DNA of 50,399 nucleotides from Oceanobacter sp. 1_MG-2023 (lineage in GTDB: Bacteria > Pseudomonadota > Gammaproteobacteria > Pseudomonadales > Oceanobacteraceae): assembly GCF_030689025.1 (NCBI RefSeq), contig NZ_JAUYWA010000025.1, positions 1 to 50,399 of the forward strand, in the 5' to 3' direction. This document shows positions 35,347-42,333 of the stretch, in pieces (the first letter of the stretch is position 1; every line of letters starts with the position of its first letter). The notes beneath the pieces were generated by a model, which was not told the origin of the DNA, did no database searches, and saw only the letters and a program-made list of their open reading frames with translations. Position numbers and translations under genes: made by a program.

Positions 35347-36582
35347 TCAGTCGACGGTTTTGTTTGCACTGCTGGCCCAGGAAGGCATCAGCGTGTTGGA
35401 AGGCAAGGATTCATCAAGCAGTTTATGAGCGGTGGCGGCCCCGGCCGTCGGCAGGCCGTCGGGATTCAGCAAGCCCAGCTGCACCATTACGCTGGCCTGG
35501 TCCCAGTAGATGTGTTCGTGATAGAGCTTGGGACCACGGAACTTGACGACACCCAGCATCGGGATTTCGACCTGGCGTCCAGTCGGTTTGATGCCAGGGA
35601 CCAGCCAGTCGATTTCAGAGTCGTGGGTGAAGGTCATGACAAACTCGTCTACCACCTGGGACGCGCCGACGGTGCGAGAGATGGGAATCATCGCCATGTC
35701 CTGCGGGTTGCCATGGACAAAGTGATATTGATAAAAACGCGCCAGCTGGCTACTGCCGACGCCGCCGGTCATGGTGGGGATATGGTTTACATAAGGTTCG
35801 GCCACCATGGTTGCCATGGTCGCCGGTACGTCACGGGTATCGAATTCGTGGCGAATGTGTTCTTCCCACAGGGCTTCGAGATCGTAGTCTGGCCCCAGTG
35901 TGCTGCGCAGATACTTGATGGAACGCTCATGGGCAAGCAGGGCAGCGCTTTTGTTGTAATGGCTGGAGCCGACACGGCCAAAAGCGTGTTCGGTATCCGG
36001 GTAGACAAAGGCGTGGATCTGTTTGTTGTCCGCCACCGCGGCCAGAATCTGTTCACGGGCTTCCGCTGGACAGAATTGATCGTTATCAGCCATATGCAGC
36101 ACCAGCTTGCCGCTCAGACCTTCCAGGTCTGCCAGAGACTGCTCGATACCAACACCGTAGTAGCTAACAGCGCAGGTAACTTCGGGCAGGCGACAACCAG
36201 CCAGATAAGCCAGCTTGCCGCCGAGACAATAGCCCAATACACCCAGATCGCCTTCGCATTCCGGGCGTTGTGCCAGGGTGGCCAGAGCCGATTGGATATC
36301 GTCCACCCCCTTGTTTTCATCGAACGCCTGATAGAGCGACAGGGCTTTTTCAAAATCAGCTTCGGTCAGTTCCAGACCAGCTTGCTGACGCCAGAACAGA
36401 TCCGGGACCAGTACGGTATAGCCTTCTTCCGCCAGATGATCGGCGGCGGCTTTCATGTCGGCGTTGACGCCAAAAATCTCCTGGCACAACACCAGACCTG
36501 GTCCTTTGCCATCGATGGAGCTAGCCAGATAACCGCTGAACTGGCCGTCTGGACTGGTGATTTCAATCGTGGTTCCTGTCAT
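35347..36582 (-). CDS. Dienelactone-hydrolase/SnoaL fusion, probable IifA-like ring-opening enzyme
   Basis: 411 residues. Residues 1-235 are a dienelactone-hydrolase-type alpha/beta hydrolase with nucleophile Cys119 (LGYCLGG), an Asp near 167-169 and His199 (DTEHAFGR). Residues about 245-400 resemble a SnoaL/polyketide-cyclase NTF2 fold (FYQYHFVHGNPQDMAMIPISRTVG, ...FRGPKLYHEHIYWDQASVMVQLG). From memory, IifA of Acinetobacter converts 3-hydroxyindolin-2-one to anthranilate without a cofactor. The position as first gene of the iif-like set fits. The start at 36582 has AGGAG at 7 bp; the frame is open further upstream. Confidence 0.8.
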   Translation of the reverse strand: MTGTTIEITSPDGQFSGYLASSIDGKGPGLVLCQEIFGVNADMKAAADHLAEEGYTVLVPDLFWRQQAGLELTEADFEKALSLYQAFDENKGVDDIQSALATLAQRPECEGDLGVLGYCLGGKLAYLAGCRLPEVTCAVSYYGVGIEQSLADLEGLSGKLVLHMADNDQFCPAEAREQILAAVADNKQIHAFVYPDTEHAFGRVGSSHYNKSAALLAHERSIKYLRSTLGPDYDLEALWEEHIRHEFDTRDVPATMATMVAEPYVNHIPTMTGGVGSSQLARFYQYHFVHGNPQDMAMIPISRTVGASQVVDEFVMTFTHDSEIDWLVPGIKPTGRQVEIPMLGVVKFRGPKLYHEHIYWDQASVMVQLGLLNPDGLPTAGAATAHKLLDESLPSNTLMPSWASSANKTVD

Positions 36583-36795
36583 TGCAACACTCCTTAGTGA
36601 TGTGGTTGTGTTGCAATCATTCTGTAAAGATACGGCGTCTCCCACTAGCCGGAAAAGGCGAGGCACATCCGTAAAACGCAATAAAAACAGAAGCTTGGTA
36701 TTGTTGGGATTGTCTGCAACAGAGAATTGTCAGCGATGCTCTGCAGGAGGGGAACGGATTGGAATGCAGCAACAGGCGCGCCGTCTGGCGGACAT

Positions 36796-36818
36796 AAAAA
36801 AGCGGACGCAAGGTCCGC
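36796..36818 (-). terminator. Rho-independent terminator between antC and the iif-like genes
   Basis: On the minus strand GCGGAC-cttgc-GTCCGC is followed by six T. The remaining 215 bp to the next start codon (36583-36795) must hold the promoter of the indole-type operon; I see no clear boxes there. Confidence 0.85.
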
Positions 36819-36882
36819 AAATCGATCAGGCAACGAGGAAGGAAAACGAAGGAAAACGAGCGAGCCGGTCAGCTAACGAACT

Positions 36883-37926
36883 CTAGCTGACTGGCGCGGT
36901 AAATTTCTCTGAATACAGCTTGCCGTTATCCAGGTGATGGTCGGCACACCAGTGGGTCACAGCATCAATCATTGGCGGTGGGCCGCACAGATACATATCG
37001 AAGGGTGCGTCACGCAACGTTGCAAGTGGCAAATGTTCTTGAATGTAGCCCGTAGAGCCCTGCCAGTTGCTAGCGGGGTTTGAGACGACAGGCGTCCAGT
37101 CAAAGTCCGGCAGTTGCGTGCGGTAGGCGTCCAGTCGTTGTTGTTCGCACAGATCTTCAAGGCGATTAACACCGTAGTACAGGCGAATCGGATAACTGAC
37201 GGATTCTGGCTGCTCTTTCAGGACATCCAGCATGGCCAGAAACGCCGACAAGCCGGTGCCGCCAGCAATAAAATACATGGGCTTGTCCGGTTCACGCAGA
37301 TAGAAGGTGCCGAATGGTCCTTCCAGCTCCAGGGTGTCGCCTACACGGGCCTGATGCAGGTATTTACCCATTTGGCCGTTGGGTAATTTACGGATCAGAA
37401 AGGTCAGCTGCTGCAGCTCTCCAGAGACTTGGGGCCCGATGGCAAATGAATAGGCGCGGGTCAGTTCGGTGCCGGGAATATGCAGGTTGGCATATTGACC
37501 GGGCAGGAAGTTCAGTGTTGTCTGGTCGGCTGCCAATGTCAGCGCTAGCAGAGTGGAATCCGCGGATGCATCCTGTAAGCCTGTGATCGTGGCGGTGCGT
37601 TTCAAACTGCCTGGCTGACCGGTTTGGTTGCACAGGCTGGAGGCAAAGTCATAGTAGAAGGTACTGTCCGACTGGATACGCGTCTGGCAAGACAGTACGT
37701 AGCGTTGCTCGGCTTCTTGCCCGGTCAGGGCTTCTTCATCGGCGTATTCAATTTCATATTGACCGGATTCACACAGTCCCTTGCAGGTGCCACAGACACC
37801 TTCACGACAGTCGATCGGCAGGGTGACGCCATGGCGCAGGGCGGCGTCCATCAGCAGATCATTGTGTCCGGCCTTGAAGAACAGGGTGTTGCCATCGGCA
37901 AAACTGAGGGCGACATTATGTTTCAT
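36883..37926 (-). CDS. antC: Anthranilate 1,2-dioxygenase electron-transfer component (reductase)
   Basis: 347 residues. The N-terminal plant-type [2Fe-2S] domain has C40, C45, C48 and C80 (DCREGVCGTCKGLC). The FAD domain follows with RAYSFA and the NAD domain with FIAGGTGLSAFLAML and YLCGPPPMIDAV. It matches AntC/BenC, which pass electrons from NADH to the Rieske centre of the oxygenase. Neighbouring AntA and AntB and the anthranilate-producing genes downstream favour anthranilate over benzoate. It lies 134 bp after antB, and a strong terminator follows it. Confidence 0.9.
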   Translation of the reverse strand: MKHNVALSFADGNTLFFKAGHNDLLMDAALRHGVTLPIDCREGVCGTCKGLCESGQYEIEYADEEALTGQEAEQRYVLSCQTRIQSDSTFYYDFASSLCNQTGQPGSLKRTATITGLQDASADSTLLALTLAADQTTLNFLPGQYANLHIPGTELTRAYSFAIGPQVSGELQQLTFLIRKLPNGQMGKYLHQARVGDTLELEGPFGTFYLREPDKPMYFIAGGTGLSAFLAMLDVLKEQPESVSYPIRLYYGVNRLEDLCEQQRLDAYRTQLPDFDWTPVVSNPASNWQGSTGYIQEHLPLATLRDAPFDMYLCGPPPMIDAVTHWCADHHLDNGKLYSEKFTAPVS

Positions 37927-38060
37927 GGTGGGGTCCTCTGGAGGGCCGCCACTGTCTGCATGTAACAGACCGGGCGGCGTCTTGCCATTATCAGGTTTGC
38001 AGATACCGGGCTTTACCGCTGCCCGGATTCAAAGGTGTCAGATTCCGGCAGTGCTGGACG

Positions 38061-38549
38061 TCAGAGATGGTAAAAATCCAGCACCGAGTTAATGGTGTCG
38101 TTAAACACCACCACATGCTTGCGGGCGATCTTCCAGCCACCTGCCGCAGGCACCAGCCTGTAAGTCACGTCACCGTAGAACTGCTCGGTCATACCCATGC
38201 GGGTAAATACGGTTTGCCACTTGGCTTTGACGTCCAGAACGTCGTTGTCCAGCTTGCTGATGCGGACGTTGTGGACCTGGTGCTGGGTACGCGGTAATGG
38301 TACGGAAGCCGCGGATTTACCGGTTTGCAGGCGGAAGATCCGGTCTTCGAGGCCGGAGCGGGTCGGGTAATACATCAATGACAGACCGGTTTTCGGATCA
38401 GTGGTCACTTCGTATTCCGAGTCCCATTGCGGCACATGAAATTCGCTGTCCTCGGTGAACATGGCCAGATAGCCTTCCCAGTCACGCAGGTCACACAGCT
38501 CGGCATTGAGGTACAGAAACTGTTCGATTTGGTGTTGTAGCGTACTCAT
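38061..38549 (-). CDS. antB: Anthranilate 1,2-dioxygenase small (beta) subunit
   Basis: 162 residues of the ring-hydroxylating dioxygenase beta family (NTF2-like fold). HQIEQFLYLNAELCDLRDWEGYLAMF, FHVPQWDSEYEVTTDPKTGLSLMYYPTRSGLEDRIFRLQTGKSAAS and the C-terminal NDTINSVLDFYHL match AntB closely. It is structural in the alpha3-beta3 oxygenase. The start codon overlaps the antA stop by 4 bp, so translation is coupled. Confidence 0.92.
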   Translation of the reverse strand: MSTLQHQIEQFLYLNAELCDLRDWEGYLAMFTEDSEFHVPQWDSEYEVTTDPKTGLSLMYYPTRSGLEDRIFRLQTGKSAASVPLPRTQHQVHNVRISKLDNDVLDVKAKWQTVFTRMGMTEQFYGDVTYRLVPAAGGWKIARKHVVVFNDTINSVLDFYHL

Positions 38550-39949
38550 TCCTGACCCTCTCCTGTGTCGTTGTGCAATTTCAGCAGGTTGGCATCGATG
38601 CCTTTCAGCATCAGGTTTTGCCAGTTGCCGTGCTGGTTAACGTACAAGCCTTCATGAGTGAACTCTGTGCCGGTAATGGCAGGCTGGATGTCCAATGCTG
38701 CGGTATTTTTGGTTGGACCGTACTGCCAGTCCTGGTAACCGCGGCTGATGTCGTTCCAGCGTTCCAGACGGGCCTGAAAGCCACGCTGGGCTTCGCGAAA
38801 TTCCACCAGATCGTCCGGAGTACCCATGCCCGAGACGTTGAAGAAATCCTCAAACTGGCGAATACGGTTTTCGCGATCCTTGGCGGATTCGCCTTTTACT
38901 CCCAGGCACTGGCTGATGATCTCGGTTTTGTTCCAGGCCAGCGGGCGTACGATGCGCAACTGTGAGCTGATCTGATCCATAAAGAACAGGCTTGGGTAAA
39001 TATTCAGGTTACGCAGACGGTGCATCATCCACTCGGCCTGTTGCTGGCCATGTTCTTCGACCAGACGCGGCATGACGGTATCGTAGCCGGGGCGAACAGC
39101 AGGGTTGGGCATATCGCTGAACAACATGGTGTGGCCGTTTTTGAAGCCGAACCAGCCGTCGTCGGTTTCGGCGTCACCAGCTCCCAGTTTGCTGTAGTCG
39201 AGGGTGTCGGAGCCCTTGCCGTTGGCTGAATCCACTTCACTGCGGTGCTGGACGGTGGCGACATAATTGTAGTGCACGGTGCTGACGTGATAGCCATCGA
39301 GGCCGTTTTCGTTTTGCAGCTTCCAGTTACCGTCGAAGGTGTAGGTTGATTTGCCTGGCAGTACTTCCAGTTCGCCGGTTGGCGATTGCGCCACCATCAT
39401 ATCGAAGAAGATACGGGCATCCCCGAGGAACTCGGTCAGGCAATCCGTGGCTTCTGTATCCAGCGATACAAACACAAATCCCTTGTAGGACTCGATCCGC
39501 GCCTTCTTCAGGCCACGGCAGGACTTATCGAAATCCTCGGCGTATTCGCCCGGTGCTTTCACCTTCATCAGGCGGCCGTCATTCTTGTACGTCCAGGCGT
39601 GAAACGGGCAGGTAAAGGTCGACTGGTTGCCTTTTTGCAGACGGGTCAGGGTTGCACCACGATGCTGGCAGGCGTTGACCATGGCGTGCAGTTCACCCTT
39701 GCTGTCGCGGGTGACGATCAGCGGCTGGCGGCCGGCACGCAGAGTGATGTAGTCGTTACTGTTGGCGATTTCACTTTCGTGGCAGGCGTAGATCCAGACT
39801 TTCTCGAAAATGTGTTCCATCTCCAGATCGAACAGGTCCGGCTCAGTGAACATATCGCGGGCGATACGGAAAACACCATCGTCAGGACGAAAATCCAGAC
39901 ATCCGGCAATGTAGTCGCGCCATTCAGGCAGGCTGCGTTTTTCAGTCAT
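38546..39949 (-). CDS. antA: Anthranilate 1,2-dioxygenase large (alpha) subunit
   Basis: 467 residues. The Rieske [2Fe-2S] ligands are C94, H96, C114 and H117 (CQHRG...CPFHAW). The catalytic non-haem iron ligands include H221 and H226 with bridging D218 (NENGLDGYHVSTVH). The N-terminal FRIARDMFTEPDLFDLEMEHIFEKVWIYACHESEIAN and GLKKARIESYKGFVFVSLD are much closer to AntA than to BenA in my recollection. The enzyme turns anthranilate into catechol with release of ammonia and CO2. First gene of antABC. No catechol-cleavage genes lie in the window. Confidence 0.92.
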   Translation of the reverse strand: MTEKRSLPEWRDYIAGCLDFRPDDGVFRIARDMFTEPDLFDLEMEHIFEKVWIYACHESEIANSNDYITLRAGRQPLIVTRDSKGELHAMVNACQHRGATLTRLQKGNQSTFTCPFHAWTYKNDGRLMKVKAPGEYAEDFDKSCRGLKKARIESYKGFVFVSLDTEATDCLTEFLGDARIFFDMMVAQSPTGELEVLPGKSTYTFDGNWKLQNENGLDGYHVSTVHYNYVATVQHRSEVDSANGKGSDTLDYSKLGAGDAETDDGWFGFKNGHTMLFSDMPNPAVRPGYDTVMPRLVEEHGQQQAEWMMHRLRNLNIYPSLFFMDQISSQLRIVRPLAWNKTEIISQCLGVKGESAKDRENRIRQFEDFFNVSGMGTPDDLVEFREAQRGFQARLERWNDISRGYQDWQYGPTKNTAALDIQPAITGTEFTHEGLYVNQHGNWQNLMLKGIDANLLKLHNDTGEGQE

Positions 39950-40009
39950 GGCTAGTTCTCGGTTGCTGAGTCATTGCCATGTCATTACAAGCGGATGGGC
40001 CGGTAGCGA

Positions 40010-40038
40010 CTATCCGCGTAGTCAGCCAACGCTATCCG
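40010..40038 (-). promoter_or_regulatory. 22-bp-spaced direct repeat in the antA promoter region (AraC-type site)
   Basis: On the minus strand CGGATAG occurs twice (40032-40038 and 40010-40016), two helical turns apart and in the same orientation, the usual layout of AraC-family half-sites. The proximal copy ends about 20 bp before a TGTAAT that could be the -10, so it would overlap the -35. The rest of 39950-40194 shows nothing further. Confidence 0.5.
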
Positions 40039-40194
40039 TACCGTTGATATGGCTTTTTCAGTGAGAGAGGCAGGGTGACCTGTCGAGATCTGCAAGACGT
40101 GTGAAAGCGCATGGATTCTGGATTCGCATATAAAGCGGTACGCTCGCCATGGCTGTCGGCAACGGCGAGTAATGGCTATGAGCGAAGCCAGCCC

Positions 40195-41490
40195 CTACGC
40201 ATCAACCCTGTGTTGCAAACCGGCGGCGTTGTTATCGCAATATCCTTTGCCCAATATCAGGTTGGCGCGGATGGCACGGATATCAACCTGCTGGCTAAGC
40301 AGGTCAAAATACCAGTTGGAATCCAGTACATCGCCGACGCACAACACGCCGACAATACGTTGCTGCTGAATCACCAGTTTTTTATACACACCGGATGTCA
40401 GGTCTTGTAGCTGGATAACCTGATCGTGCCCTGTGGCTTCAAATTGCCCCATGCTGTGAATATCAACCCCTGAGACCTTGAGTTTGGTCAGATGCTGCTG
40501 TTCGGCGTAACGGGGTAAGGGAGATGCCAGAGGGGGGATGGCAGCCAGTCCTGCCGCGACGATTTTGGCCTGTTCCCAGATGGGGGCGACCAGGCCGTAG
40601 GTTTGTCCTTCAAATTCACAACATTCGCCCAGTGCATAAATATGGCTGTCTGAGGTTTGCATATGCGAGTTGACGCAGATACCACGGCGGGTGGTTATCC
40701 CGGCGGCGGCGGCAAGTTCCCGGTTGGGTAAAATACCGGTGGCAAATACGACCAGGTCGGTGTCGAGTCGGATGGTTGTGGTGTCGGTGTCTGGCTGGTT
40801 GCGCAGCCGGTAGTGCACGGCTGTGGCGCGGTTGGCGTTCAGGCTCAGGGATTGTGGTGAGACGCCGGTGCGTACATCGATGCCCCGTTGGGTCAGCTCC
40901 TCTTGCAAGATCGTGGCGGCGGTGGCATCCAGCTGGCGGTTCATCAGCACCGGGTTGCGGTGCATCAGTGTTACTTCTACGCCCTGGGCCTTGAGCCCGA
41001 CTGCGGCTTCAACACCGAGCAAACCGGCCCCAATGACAGTGGCGTGTTTGAGGGTCGGCAGTGCTGCCAGCATGGCATCGACATCCGTCATGGTACGAAA
41101 GCCGAGTACGTTGTCGGGCTGGTCGCCGTCGGTTCCTGGCATGCTGGGAATGGCGGAGCGGGAGCCGGTGGCAATCAGCAGTGCCTGATAATCCAGGGTG
41201 TTGTGAGTGCTGGTGGTAACGCGCTGTAACTTGGTGTCGATGTGCTCAACCGCGGTATTCAGGTGCACATGAATACGGCGCTGCTGATACCAGCTGGCAT
41301 CGTGGGGAGTAATCGCTGCCAGGGTGGTTTCGTTGGCCAGCAAGGGTGACAGCATGATGCGATTGTAATGGCATAGATGTTCATCACTGAGTACGTGGAT
41401 GGTATCGAACGGGTGGTCGGTGCCCAGTTCTTCCAGAACCCGGTTGGCGGCCATGCCGTTACCAATAATAACGAGACTGTTGCTGTTCAT
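40195..41490 (-). CDS. NAD(P)/FAD-dependent oxidoreductase related to the NirB N-terminus (nitrate/nitrite assimilation)
   Basis: 431 residues with two Rossmann domains: FAD motif VIIGNGMAANRVLEEL at the N-terminus, ATGSR, and the NADH motif VIGAGLLGVEAAVGLKAQG (about residues 140-160). LCHYNRIMLSPLLA and FDLLSQQVDIRAIRANLILG are characteristic of the first part of NirB and of NasC-like electron-transfer subunits. It lacks the Cys-rich, sirohaem and 4Fe-4S parts, so it probably donates electrons to a nitrate or nitrite reductase encoded elsewhere. The start at 41490 matches the family. Its leader carries a hexaloop hairpin and a terminator. Confidence 0.82.
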   Translation of the reverse strand: MNSNSLVIIGNGMAANRVLEELGTDHPFDTIHVLSDEHLCHYNRIMLSPLLANETTLAAITPHDASWYQQRRIHVHLNTAVEHIDTKLQRVTTSTHNTLDYQALLIATGSRSAIPSMPGTDGDQPDNVLGFRTMTDVDAMLAALPTLKHATVIGAGLLGVEAAVGLKAQGVEVTLMHRNPVLMNRQLDATAATILQEELTQRGIDVRTGVSPQSLSLNANRATAVHYRLRNQPDTDTTTIRLDTDLVVFATGILPNRELAAAAGITTRRGICVNSHMQTSDSHIYALGECCEFEGQTYGLVAPIWEQAKIVAAGLAAIPPLASPLPRYAEQQHLTKLKVSGVDIHSMGQFEATGHDQVIQLQDLTSGVYKKLVIQQQRIVGVLCVGDVLDSNWYFDLLSQQVDIRAIRANLILGKGYCDNNAAGLQHRVDA

Positions 41491-41506
41491 ATCATTTTTT
41501 TCGCAT

Positions 41507-41541
41507 AAAAAAAGGCGCTCACCAGTCAACCTGGGAGCGCC
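41507..41541 (-). terminator. Intrinsic terminator in the 5' leader of the flavoprotein gene (attenuator)
   Basis: On the minus strand GGCGCTC and GAGCGCC form a stem with a 14-nt loop, followed by seven T, and the run ends only 17 nt before the start codon. Facing the gene it precedes, it should attenuate transcription unless antiterminated. On the plus strand it has only TTT. Confidence 0.85.
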
Positions 41542-41580
41542 TTTGCTATAGGGAATATGTGTGTCGATGTTGTGTGCCGT

Positions 41581-41594
41581 GATCTTCTTTGATC
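41581..41594 (-). promoter_or_regulatory. ANTAR-like hexaloop hairpin in the leader
   Basis: On the minus strand GATC-AAAGAA-GATC is a short stem with a six-base loop having A at position 1 and G at position 4, the loop signature recognised by ANTAR antiterminators (NasR, NasT). Immediately before it CAGG-TAACCT-CCTG could form another hexaloop hairpin, but with a non-consensus loop. The terminator lies 40 nt downstream. Confidence 0.5.
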
Positions 41595-41635
41595 GGTCAG
41601 GAGGTTACCTGCGGCGTCGACGTGGTGGAATCAAA

Positions 41636-41650
41636 GCAGATTTTATGCCA
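41636..41650 (-). promoter_or_regulatory. Candidate sigma-54 promoter of the flavoprotein gene
   Basis: Minus-strand TGGCATAAAATCTGCTT has GG-N10-GC spacing and matches TGGCA and TGC of the -24/-12 consensus. The transcript would start near 41625, giving a leader of about 135 nt that contains the hexaloop and terminator. Confidence 0.55.
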
Positions 41651-41988
41651 GAGCGGGTGGATATCGGTCTCGGTATGGAGCCTGCCGATCTGCTCAACAT
41701 GGGGGTATCTGTTGTGAGGTGGTCTTTCTGGGCAGCAAAATAATCAGCTATGACAGTAAGAAAGGTATCAGTAGCCTGATGTGGCAAAGAATGATTTCGC
41801 ACTCAAATAGAACATTACTGTGGTTTTTTGCCTGAAATCGGTGCGATAAAAAGGTGTTGGCAAGTATAAACAGCCGCGATTGGGGCACTGATGCAACAAA
41901 AAAGACCGCTGCCAAGGTCAACGCTCAGGCAGAGGTCATGCCGATTGACGGTGGAGACGATGGAACCGGGGGCTGATTTTTGTCGGGT

Positions 41989-42012
41989 CCGATGCATCGG
42001 CAATGATCATTG
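41989..42012. promoter_or_regulatory. Two adjacent perfect 12-bp palindromes
   Basis: CCGATGCATCGG (41989-42000) is followed directly by CAATGATCATTG (42001-42012). Both are perfect, and the second touches the sigma-54-like -24 element. The regulator is not identified. The rest of 41651-41988 holds no gene I can support. Confidence 0.5.
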
Positions 42013-42025
42013 GCATTCTTCCTGC
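42011..42025 (+). promoter_or_regulatory. Candidate sigma-54 promoter of the nitrate transporter gene
   Basis: TGGCATTCTTCCTGCTT has GG-N10-GC spacing and matches TGGCA and TGC. It would give an unusually long leader of about 295 nt. That leader contains alternative stems (GTCAGAT/ATCTGAC at 42043-42069, and ATCGAGA/TCTCGAT further on) but no clear terminator. Confidence 0.5.
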
Positions 42026-42333
42026 TTCGTTATTGGTTATTCGTCAGATTCGCAGCGTTGTGATCTGACACTTACGCAACGGCGCATTCAAAAAAACTGA
42101 TCAGAGATCGAGAGCCACCGGCTGTCGTTATCGCTGGGAAAGTAACTGCTGTTGCGTGGTCTGTATGAGGTCTCGATAACTTATACACGGTGCCTGTTCT
42201 GCTACCGCTCCGGTGCAATAACTCCCTCTGTTTGTTTCTCCTGTCTTTTTGAATTCGTTGTATTGCCGTGCCGGTTATCTTTGCCGTCGTGGGGCGTGAG
42301 CTACTGTATGTATTATGGATCAGAGAGCATGTT

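Noticed and set aside
35254..36597. 447-codon open frame on the plus strand
   Set aside because: Entirely antisense to the dienelactone-hydrolase/SnoaL gene, which has clear family motifs and a ribosome site; the plus frame gives no recognisable protein.
42037..42333. Attenuator terminator in the nasA leader
   Set aside because: The leader has several alternative stems, but I found no stem followed by a T tract and no hexaloop with A1 and G4, so antitermination there is not supported.
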